Shown: positions 1 to 5,617 of the stretch, one piece after another
Numbering within the stretch: position 1 is the stretch's first letter
How the letters are laid out: every line of letters starts with the position of its first letter
Assembly (NCBI GenBank): GCA_038328575.1
Contig: JBBQMD010000084.1
Location: 1-8,245 of the forward strand
Direction: 5' to 3'
DNA length: 8,245 nucleotides
Source of the DNA: JACVCS01 sp038328575
GTDB taxonomy: Bacteria; Planctomycetota; Phycisphaerae; Phycisphaerales; UBA1924
Notes under the pieces: model-generated
Told to the model about the DNA's origin: nothing
Seen by the model: the letters and a program-made list of their open reading frames with translations, nothing else
Database searches by the model: none
Made by a program: the position numbers and the translations under genes

Positions 1-902
1 GCGTCGCGAAACTCGGGCTTGAGGTAGGGCGGGATGCCCTTGCGGCGTTGCACGTCGTAGCGTCGCCCCAGCGCCTGCCAGGCGAAGTAGTTGTCATCCA
101 GCGACCAGGCGCAGATGAGGCGCTGCACGCGATCGCGATAGCTCTGGAGCAGCTCGCCCTCGCTCTCGATCTGCATGGCGCGGAACTGCTCGGGGGGAAT
201 GCCCAGGTTGAAGACGCTGAGGGGTGATTTGCTGAGCCAACCGAGGAACTTGCTGGCGAAGATGCGGCCGTACATCTTCTCGAAGAGCGCGGCGCGCCCG
301 ACCTCGTCGTCGCGCATCTCGATGAGGCGCTCGGGGTTGCGGCGCATGGCCTTGAGGAAGTTGTGGATGCCGGCCAGCAGATGCCCCAGGCGCGACTTCT
401 TATAGAAGCCTGTCTCGAAGTACGAGACGCGCTGGCGGCCCACGGCGTTGGTCTTGGTCCAGTACTTGCGCGTCGCGGCGTCCAGGTGCGGCTCGACGTG
501 GTTGAAGAACGCCGCGACGTTACTCGGGTTATCCCCGGCGCCCCAGAACTGAAACATGGCCTCGGCGTCGGGCAGGTGCTGCATGCACGCGAGCTTGAGA
601 CGAGCGACGCTGAGGTGGTGAAGGTTCAGGTCAACGGCGGTGATCGAGGCGGGTTGATGGCGAAGGTAGTGCAGGATGTTGCAGCCAGCGGATGAGATCG
701 TGAGCACGCGGCTGTGGGTGCCGAGTTTCAGCGCCTCGGCGTCAACGTCCGGGTCTTCCCAGATCTGGTTGTAGACAAGGCCGTTGAACCAAAGGATGAA
801 GAGCCGCTCTTGCCAGCCTTGGGCGGTGTTTTTGGGTGCGTGGCGCACGGCGGCGCGAAGGAGGTCACCGGTGGATTGCGCGTGCGAGGTGGCGGTGGCC
901 AT
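1..902 (-). CDS. btaA: BtaA-like S-adenosylmethionine:diacylglycerol 3-amino-3-carboxypropyltransferase (DUF3419), 3'-truncated by window edge
   Basis: BtaA moves the 3-amino-3-carboxypropyl group of S-adenosylmethionine onto diacylglycerol, giving diacylglyceryl-homoserine. BtaB then methylates this to the phosphate-free betaine lipid DGTS. I translated 300 codons by hand; no stop occurs before the left edge, so the C-terminus is missing (family members are about 400 residues). Family marks seen: LVYNQIWEDPDVDAEAL at residues 42-58; a class I SAM-binding core with VLTISSAGCNILHYL at 66-80 followed by the acidic strand end ITAVDLN at 87-93; GFYKKSRLG at 165-173; and a late SLDDNYFAWQALGRRYD...PPYLKPEFRD block at 267-300. 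The ATG at 902 is chosen because GGAG lies 9 nt upstream on the coding strand (plus 912-915) and the conserved region starts shortly after. The preceding 137 bp show no convincing promoter. btaB, if present, would be expected just past the left edge. Family assignment is strong; the lipid product is inferred from the family. Confidence 0.88.
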   Translation of the reverse strand, partial: MATATSHAQSTGDLLRAAVRHAPKNTAQGWQERLFILWFNGLVYNQIWEDPDVDAEALKLGTHSRVLTISSAGCNILHYLRHQPASITAVDLNLHHLSVARLKLACMQHLPDAEAMFQFWGAGDNPSNVAAFFNHVEPHLDAATRKYWTKTNAVGRQRVSYFETGFYKKSRLGHLLAGIHNFLKAMRRNPERLIEMRDDEVGRAALFEKMYGRIFASKFLGWLSKSPLSVFNLGIPPEQFRAMQIESEGELLQSYRDRVQRLICAWSLDDNYFAWQALGRRYDVQRRKGIPPYLKPEFRD

Positions 903-1039
903 GGTTGAGCACTCCGATGGGCGGGCAGGGGCGATCTGTGAGGACGGCTTTACCTCGCGTTTGGATGATGCTACCGGTTGGCGCGGGCGAAGAGGTGCGT
1001 TAGGCGGGGTGAGCCGGCCAAACAAACGTGAAGATCTGG

Positions 1040-2359
1040 TCAACGACTGGCGGTGGGGGGCTGGGAAAGGGAGTCGGTGTCGATTGCGGTGGACAACTGG
1101 CGCGGGCGGCGATGCAGGGCCATGGTGATGGCGCGAGAGAGGAAGAGGACGCCGACGCCAAGGACCAGGCTGTTGGGTTGCTCGAGCAGGAAGCCTTGCA
1201 CGAAGAACGGCGACGCGGCGAGGATGGCCAAGGCGGTGATGATGAGTTTGGCGCGGGTGGGGGAGGCGGCAGAGTCGGCGGTGGGGATAGCGCAGTTGAG
1301 GGCGTAGGCGGGGATGGCGAGGCCGTAGAACGACATGAAGAGCATGTAGACGGTTTCGAACGAGGTCAGGCGGGCGACGCCGGGGGCGAAGATGGCGTAG
1401 GCGGTGGCCAGGAGGGCGAGCGCGCTGATGGCGGGGATGGTCTGAGCGCTGAACGCGGACTCTCGCTCGGTGGTCGTGGCGGGGCTCGAAATGTGATTGC
1501 CAGCGTCGGCTCCGGGAAGCGGCGCGATGTTCCGCTGCGCGTGGAGGACGATCGTGAGCGCCAGTTGGCAGGCGAGGTGAATCGCGATGGGGAGCGATGC
1601 GAGCGCGAGGAAGGTCCTTGTGCTTGCGGTGCCGGTGGTGGAGAAGTCCACGAACTTCGCGGCGTAGAAGGGCGTGAAGCAGATCATGGCGAAGAAGAAG
1701 AGGCCGAAGCCGAGGGCGAAGACGGGTTTGCGTTGGCCGGCACTGTGACGAACGGCGCGTTGAAAGGTGAGGTCAAACCACGGGCAGGTGAGGAACCCGA
1801 GCATCAGCACCGGGGCGATGGCGAGGCTGGCGGGGCGCCAGTCGGCGAGCGACGGATGGTCAGTGAGCGGTGAGCGGGCATCGCGCGTGAACAGCGCCCA
1901 GGCGATGGCGAACACGGAGATCGTGAAGACGACGATCGCGCTGAGTGTTGGGCGGGCGCGCCAGGCGATGCAGACACCGCCAGTCAGCAGCGCGGCGGCG
2001 GCGATGAGCTGGCGGAGATCTTCCGACGCGCCGGCGAGGATCAGGTGCAGGAGGAAGAAGGCGTTGAACGCGCCGGTGACGATCGAGAAGAGCGAGCACG
2101 CGCCGTAATGGCGGGCGACGAACGCGGCGCTGGTCTGCGGATTGAAGATCCACGCGGTCATGGCGGCGCCGACGACGTTGGGGATCGCGAAGAATGCGAG
2201 GGACCAGATGCCGAAGTCGCGGAGCAGGATGATGGGCAGAAACATGCCGATGCACCAGGTCCAGGACGTGCCGACGTAGAGCGCCCAGGCGAAGACCGAG
2301 CGAGGAGCCAGAGGCGCGAAGTCGATCTGCGGGGTGGAATCGGGGGCGGTCGGCCTCAT
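1040..2359 (-). CDS. Polytopic membrane protein, about 12 TM, possibly LeuT-fold/sodium:solute symporter-like; function unknown
   Basis: The protein is 439 residues and strongly hydrophobic, with candidate membrane segments near 22-46, 53-72, 86-110, 116-134, 139-158, 177-192, 211-230, 248-272, 306-326, 333-357, 370-390 and 396-414. The first part (YVGTSWTWCIGMFLPIILL at 28-46, then a FAIPNVVGAAM stretch at 57-67) and TCPWFDLTFQRA at 191-202 are faintly reminiscent of sodium:solute symporter-like proteins of the LeuT-fold superfamily. That is an impression only, and no transport substrate can be named. The reading frame stays open upstream to 2608, but that extension is Ala/Thr/Pro-rich and lies inside the zinc-ribbon gene in another frame, so the ATG at 2359, just before the first polar stretch and helix, is preferred. 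No clear Shine-Dalgarno site is visible. The stop of the upstream gene is only 16 bp away, which suggests co-transcription and perhaps coupled translation. Confidence 0.75.
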   Translation of the reverse strand: MRPTAPDSTPQIDFAPLAPRSVFAWALYVGTSWTWCIGMFLPIILLRDFGIWSLAFFAIPNVVGAAMTAWIFNPQTSAAFVARHYGACSLFSIVTGAFNAFFLLHLILAGASEDLRQLIAAAALLTGGVCIAWRARPTLSAIVVFTISVFAIAWALFTRDARSPLTDHPSLADWRPASLAIAPVLMLGFLTCPWFDLTFQRAVRHSAGQRKPVFALGFGLFFFAMICFTPFYAAKFVDFSTTGTASTRTFLALASLPIAIHLACQLALTIVLHAQRNIAPLPGADAGNHISSPATTTERESAFSAQTIPAISALALLATAYAIFAPGVARLTSFETVYMLFMSFYGLAIPAYALNCAIPTADSAASPTRAKLIITALAILAASPFFVQGFLLEQPNSLVLGVGVLFLSRAITMALHRRPRQLSTAIDTDSLSQPPTASR

Positions 2360-2375
2360 CGGGCGAGTGTAAGCG

Positions 2376-2825
2376 TCAGGGGCGGTCGGATGGGTGGTTG
2401 GGGCCGCGCTGCCTGTGGAGCTCGACATCGCGTTTGAGGCGTGTCCAGGTGTCGGGGGTGTGATCAAACTTGTTCCCGCACTCGGGGCAGATGCCCGCGT
2501 CGTCATCGGTGTTGATGTCGTAGCCGCAGTGGGTGCAGCGGCGAGAGTCGGCACGAAGGTGCTCGCGCCGATCGCGGAGAGAACGACGCACACGCTGGAC
2601 AAGAACAACCGTGACGGCGATGGCTACGAGCGTTAACGATCCGGGGACCACGAACGCGAGACTCGAGGCCCCGAGTGTGGCCAAGAGGAACAGGAGACTG
2701 AAAGATCCGGCGACGGCTACGCCGCCGATGGTCGCAGCGAGGTCCAGCAGGGCCAGCGATGGCGAGACGACCCAGATCGATGGGGGCTTCTTCGGGAGCG
2801 GGCGAGGTTGGTCCGGGGGCGCCAT
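2376..2825 (-). CDS. Small membrane protein with C-terminal CxxC...CPxC zinc ribbon
   Basis: The protein is 149 residues. After a Pro-rich N-terminus (2-16) comes a hydrophobic region at about 18-76, long enough for two membrane helices, then a very basic stretch (QRVRRSLRDRREHLR, 77-91) that by the positive-inside rule should be cytoplasmic. A zinc ribbon follows: C97-T-H-C100-GYD and C113-P-E-C116-G, with 12 residues between the pairs, then a polar tail. This CxxCGYD...CPECG ribbon is widespread in planctomycete membrane proteins and probably has a structural or protein-binding role; no enzymatic residues are seen. The ATG at 2825 lies 41 bp downstream of the rhomboid stop, in a C-rich gap with no strong ribosome binding site. 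The gene sits 16 bp before the 12-TM protein gene and probably shares its transcript. Function is unknown. Confidence 0.8.
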   Translation of the reverse strand: MAPPDQPRPLPKKPPSIWVVSPSLALLDLAATIGGVAVAGSFSLLFLLATLGASSLAFVVPGSLTLVAIAVTVVLVQRVRRSLRDRREHLRADSRRCTHCGYDINTDDDAGICPECGNKFDHTPDTWTRLKRDVELHRQRGPNHPSDRP

Positions 2826-2866
2826 GCCGGTGCTCTGGGGTTTGCAGGTGGGGGGTGGGGGCGGCG

Positions 2867-4042
2867 TCAGCGCTGCTCGCGGCGAGTTTCGGAGTGACGC
2901 GTGAGGGTTTCTTTTTCCTTGGGCGAGAGGCTGTCCAGACCCGAGGTCATGATCTTCTTGAGGATGCGATCGACCTCGGCTTCCTGGCGTTGCAGGGGCG
3001 AGGAGCCGATCAGGCGCGCGAAGAACGAGCGGCGGACGCGGTCATTGGCGATGTGTTCAGGCGGGCGCGAGTCGCCGAAGAGGTCGAAGAAGTCGCGGAG
3101 CAGGTGCATGCGCCGGATGAAGAAGAAGCCGGCGATGGCGCCGCCGAGGTGCGCGGCTTCGCCGCCGGCGTTGCTGGTGCTGAAGACGAGGTTGCCCAGG
3201 GCCAGGAGCGTGAAGCCGTAGACGGCGGTGCGCATCTTCATGGGGATGACGTACAGCACTGCGACGCGTTCGTCGGGGGCGATGAACGCGGCGGCCAGGA
3301 GGACGCCGAAGATGCCGGCGCTGGCGCCGACGAGCGGGGTGTAGATGCTGTCAAAGAGCAGGAAGGGCAGCTTGTTGGCCCAGGGCATGCCGAACTGGTG
3401 GACCATGAGGTTGCCGGTGAGGTTGAGCAGGAGGTACATCAGGGCGCCGAAGATGCCGCAGGTGAGGTAGAAGGCCAGGAAGCGGCGTGAGCGGAGGAAG
3501 TCTTCGACGAGGTAGCCGACGAAGTAGAGGCCCAGGATGTTGAAGCCCAGGTGCATGAGGCTGGCGTGCAGGAACTGGAAGGTGACGAAGCGCCAGACCT
3601 GCAAGCCGAAGAAGCCCTCGGCGGTGGAGAAGTGGCCCCAGGCGTGGAGCACGGGTTGGTAGATGAACAGGTCGCGCCCGACGATGCGGAGGGCGGGGTT
3701 GCCGGTGCGAGGATCGATGATCGGCGTGCCGGCTGCGTCGCGCTCGGCGACGAAGAACGGGCGCGCGTAGACGCCGGGGCGGTCGGGGAGCGGGGTGGGG
3801 GGCGTGGGGAAAGCGAAGGAGCGGGCGATGTCTTGTGGGGTAGCGCCGACGTAGAACTCGCGCCCGTAGTTTGACAGCACGGGCGTGGTGAAGATGACGT
3901 TGGCGAGGATGTAGACCGCGATGTTGATGGCGATGAGCCAGGTCGTGACATGCCAGCCACCAGCGCGAGGGCGGAGGCGGGGGAAGCCGCGGGAGTTCGG
4001 TTGGGGTGTGCTGCGCGCGTAGTCTCGGTCGGCGATGCCCAT
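2867..4042 (-). CDS. Rhomboid family intramembrane serine protease with extended first loop and shared C-terminal tail
   Basis: This 391-residue protein should cleave substrate transmembrane segments within the cytoplasmic membrane. The catalytic dyad is intact: Ser241 in VGASAGIFG and His298 in AAHLGGAIAG. The oxyanion/TM2 motif is FLHASLMHLGFN (158-168-169 region; H159, H164, N168), and the family WR pair is W150-R151. Membrane segments lie near 33-53, 157-178, 187-207, 238-258, 262-285 and 294-310, giving the six-helix bacterial core. The loop between TM1 and the WR motif is about 95 residues, longer than usual, with a soluble stretch containing RDAAGTPIIDPRTGNPALR (101-119). The N-terminus carries DRDYARSTPQ (5-14). 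The tail (352-391) follows a charged linker and matches the tail of the upstream M50 protease. A similar tail is known after rhomboids of other bacteria (I believe Pfam DUF6576, from memory). Start ATG 4042 has no obvious Shine-Dalgarno site; it is supported by the tag shared with the neighbour. Confidence 0.93.
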   Translation of the reverse strand: MGIADRDYARSTPQPNSRGFPRLRPRAGGWHVTTWLIAINIAVYILANVIFTTPVLSNYGREFYVGATPQDIARSFAFPTPPTPLPDRPGVYARPFFVAERDAAGTPIIDPRTGNPALRIVGRDLFIYQPVLHAWGHFSTAEGFFGLQVWRFVTFQFLHASLMHLGFNILGLYFVGYLVEDFLRSRRFLAFYLTCGIFGALMYLLLNLTGNLMVHQFGMPWANKLPFLLFDSIYTPLVGASAGIFGVLLAAAFIAPDERVAVLYVIPMKMRTAVYGFTLLALGNLVFSTSNAGGEAAHLGGAIAGFFFIRRMHLLRDFFDLFGDSRPPEHIANDRVRRSFFARLIGSSPLQRQEAEVDRILKKIMTSGLDSLSPKEKETLTRHSETRREQR

Positions 4043-4164
4043 TGGTGAGGACGGTAGTCGAGGGGAGCGGGGCGAAGGTGAACGGGAGCGTGAAAAGGAT
4101 CAGGAAGTGGAACGGCGCGGGGCGCGTGGCGCGCTGCGGGATTCTCTGTGAAGACCCATGTTTC

Positions 4165-4220
4165 ACGACCCACGACCCACGACTCACGACCCACGACTCA
4201 GGACTCGCGACTCGCGACTC
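4165..4220. repeat. Heptanucleotide tandem repeat, 8 units, touching the M50 protease stop codon
   Basis: Eight consecutive 7-bp units run from 4165 to 4220. On the minus strand they read, in order, GAGTCGC twice, GAGTCCT, GAGTCGT, GGGTCGT, GAGTCGT, then GGGTCGT twice, so the consensus is G(A/G)GTCGT. The M50 protease stop codon TGA (4221-4219) is built from the base before the tract plus the first GA of the first unit, so the tract begins exactly at the end of that gene. The remaining 122 bp up to the rhomboid start have no repeat and no evident promoter. A period of 7 is not a multiple of 3 and the tract is non-coding. It resembles in kind the heptameric STRR sequences of heterocystous cyanobacteria, but the unit differs. 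Confidence 0.85.
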
Positions 4221-5331
4221 ACCTCGCTTCGCGGCGGCGCGTGGTGTCCTGCTCGAGGAACTTTTTCTCTGAGCGGGTCAGGGCGGCCATGCCTTCGCGG
4301 CTGATCTTGGCGAGGATTCGGTCCAGCTCGTCCTGGTGCTTGGCGGCGTCTTCGCGCTGGCGGGCGATTTCGCGGGTGCGGCGCTCGCGGGCGGTCTCTT
4401 CTTCGCGATCGAGTTTCTGCTGCTCGGCCAACGCCTTGGCGTAGCCGGGTTCGACGCCGGTGTTGAAGCGTGATGGGGCGTCGTCGGAGGCGTCTTCGAA
4501 GCGGATGCGTTGCAGTTGGCTCCAGCAGGTCATGCCGCCGAAGAGGGCGAGGCCCAAGAGGATGGATTGGTTGGTGCTTAGGCCGTAGAGGCCCATGAGG
4601 GAGGCGACGACGATGCCGAGGGTGGCGGCGATCTTCAGTGAGCGGCGGTAGCCGAGGCGAGCCCAGAGGATCTCTTGGACGATGCGCCCGGCGTCCATGG
4701 GGAACATGACCACGAGCATGTTGAAGCAGAAGAGCGAGAGGTTGGTGTAGTAGAACCACCAGACGCTGGTCTTCAGGAATGCGACGAGGTTTGAGGTGCC
4801 GGCGACGGCGGTGTCGCTGATGAACGCGAGAAAGGCGGGCCCGGGCGCGAAGGGGTTGAAGATGAGCGAGGCGCTGGTGCCGCCCATGGCGAGGATGCCG
4901 AGCACCGCTGGGAGCATGAGGAAGGGATGAACGAGGGGGCCGCCGAGCGTGGTGATGAGGCTGGCTTTCCAGGTGTGAGGCGGGCGGCAGGAGGCGAGGC
5001 CGCCCAGGGGCCAGAGGAGAATGTCGTCGGCCTCGCCGCCGACGGCGCGGCAGGCGAAGACGTGGCCGAACTCGTGGATCAGCACACTGGCGAAGACGCA
5101 GAGCAGGCCCATGGCGACGAACTGCACGCCGAAGGCGCCGGGGTTGAAGGCGGCGCGAGCGAGCTCAAAGACGATGAAGAGCAGGAAGAGGAGGTGAACG
5201 CGGATGGTGACGCCGAAGAGGCGCCCCAGGGGCAAAGACCAGTCAAAGAAGTTATTGACGCGGGGGAGGAGGCGGCTCCAGAGGCTGGCACGCTGGGGGC
5301 TGGCCCGGGAATAGTCGCGGTCTTCGTACAT
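4219..5331 (-). CDS. M50 family site-2-type intramembrane zinc metalloprotease
   Basis: The 370-residue protein is a site-2-protease-type enzyme that should cut membrane-embedded substrates. The zinc site is visible as HEFGH at 86-90 (His86, Glu87, His90) inside a hydrophobic helix, with the third ligand in NMLVVMFPMDAGR (204-216; Asp213), the equivalent of the family's N-x-x-P-x-x-DG motif but with Ala214 where Gly is more usual in the DG pair. LLWPLGGLAS (105-114) and LGGPLVHP (129-136) are also family features. Membrane segments are near 44-64, 68-90, 125-150, 190-212, 235-252 and 254-270. There is no PDZ or CBS domain. Instead a highly charged, probably coiled-coil linker (295-335) leads to a 40-residue tail like that of the downstream rhomboid, and the N-terminus has the matching DRDYSRASPQ (4-13). 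ATG 5331 is chosen for this tag; AGGA lies 11 nt upstream. It is the first of the membrane-gene series. Confidence 0.92.
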   Translation of the reverse strand: MYEDRDYSRASPQRASLWSRLLPRVNNFFDWSLPLGRLFGVTIRVHLLFLLFIVFELARAAFNPGAFGVQFVAMGLLCVFASVLIHEFGHVFACRAVGGEADDILLWPLGGLASCRPPHTWKASLITTLGGPLVHPFLMLPAVLGILAMGGTSASLIFNPFAPGPAFLAFISDTAVAGTSNLVAFLKTSVWWFYYTNLSLFCFNMLVVMFPMDAGRIVQEILWARLGYRRSLKIAATLGIVVASLMGLYGLSTNQSILLGLALFGGMTCWSQLQRIRFEDASDDAPSRFNTGVEPGYAKALAEQQKLDREEETARERRTREIARQREDAAKHQDELDRILAKISREGMAALTRSEKKFLEQDTTRRREAR

Positions 5332-5370
5332 GCGGGGCGGTGTCCTGGGGTGCTTGCAGGTTGGTGAGGA

Positions 5371-5422
5371 CCCGCCTTGGAAAGGCGGGCCACTGCTCGG
5401 CGTGCGACCGCTCTGCGGGTCG
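5371..5422. repeat. Pair of adjacent inverted repeats (REP-like hairpins)
   Basis: The first hairpin is perfect: CCCGCCTT (5371-5378), loop GGA, AAGGCGGG (5382-5389). Fifteen bases on is a second: CGACCGC (5405-5411), loop TCT, and GC-G-GGTCG (5415-5422) with one unpaired G. Neither is followed by a T-run on either strand, so an intrinsic terminator is unlikely. Two palindromes side by side in an intergenic gap recall bacterial REP/BIME-type interspersed elements; this is inference from a single copy. On the minus strand they would lie in the leader of the M50 protease transcript, 40-91 nt before its start. Confidence 0.55.
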
Positions 5423-5498
5423 ACGAGACGCGTGCGGAGCTTTAGAACGCGATCCCACAGAGTCTCTTTCGTTTATTCGGTCTCTTCGGTTGAGTTGT

Positions 5499-5512
5499 AC
5501 GCCCGAGGGCGT
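5499..5512. other. Compact inverted repeat ACGCCC-GA-GGGCGT
   Basis: A perfect 14-bp inverted repeat, effectively five base pairs closed by a CGAG tetraloop. It sits in the AT-richer middle of the spacer downstream of the Nudix gene. No U-tract follows on either strand, so it may be an operator, an RNA hairpin or chance. Confidence 0.35.
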
Positions 5513-5569
5513 GTAGAGATTTCAGTTTTCTTTGAGGGGAGCGTGAAGAAGCCGCGATTGGCATTGGCT

Positions 5570-5616
5570 GGGGTGGGGCTGGGGAGGGTGTGGCGGGCGG
5601 CGGGGAGGCGGGGGGG
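5570..5616 (+). other. G-tract cluster with G-quadruplex potential
   Basis: The plus strand has G-runs at 5570-5573, 5575-5578, 5581-5584, 5586-5588, 5595-5597, 5602-5605 and a run of seven at 5610-5616, separated by loops of 1-6 bases. This exceeds the usual four-tract rule for an intramolecular quadruplex. It ends one base before the Nudix stop codon (5618-5620) and lies on the template strand for that gene, so it could impede RNA polymerase or replication there; the transcript itself would be C-rich. Confidence 0.5.
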
Positions 5617-5617
5617 T

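Larger units (their letters stand above)
5332..5617. other. Intergenic spacer between Nudix gene and M50 gene
   Basis: This 286-bp gap separates two co-directional minus-strand genes. It holds two adjacent hairpins (5371-5422), a third compact hairpin (5499-5512) and a run of G-tracts (5570-5616), all described separately. The stretch around 5455-5540 is clearly less GC-rich than its surroundings and is the likeliest place for a promoter serving the M50 gene, but no convincing -35/-10 pair was found. No gene with a credible start, ribosome binding site and composition was seen on either strand. Confidence 0.5.

Noticed and set aside
1028..1873. Long plus-strand frame of 281 codons, Gly/Glu/Arg-rich
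   Set aside because: It is antisense to the 12-TM protein gene and has low-complexity composition typical of shadows in GC-rich DNA; the minus-strand product has clear membrane helices.
2360..2608. N-terminal extension of the 12-TM protein to an ATG at 2608
   Set aside because: It would overlap the zinc-ribbon gene almost entirely, and its Ala/Thr/Pro-rich product looks like an off-frame translation of that gene.
2759..3490. Plus-strand frame of 243 codons
   Set aside because: Antisense to the rhomboid, whose catalytic Ser/His motifs and tail settle the coding strand; composition is again Glu/Ala/Gly-rich.
3351..4194. Two overlapping minus-strand frames of 278 and 251 codons, very rich in Arg/Pro/Ser
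   Set aside because: They lie in the other two frames of the rhomboid gene, start in the heptamer repeat, and show no domain.
4165..4220. CRISPR array
   Set aside because: The units are 7 bp and contiguous with no spacers.
4927..5367. Plus-strand frame of 146 codons
   Set aside because: Antisense to the zinc-site half of the M50 protease; Glu/Gly/Ala-rich shadow with no features of its own.
5371..5389. Intrinsic terminator for the Nudix gene
   Set aside because: The stem is strong but lacks a T-run on either strand and lies more than 200 bp past the Nudix stop, next to the M50 start.
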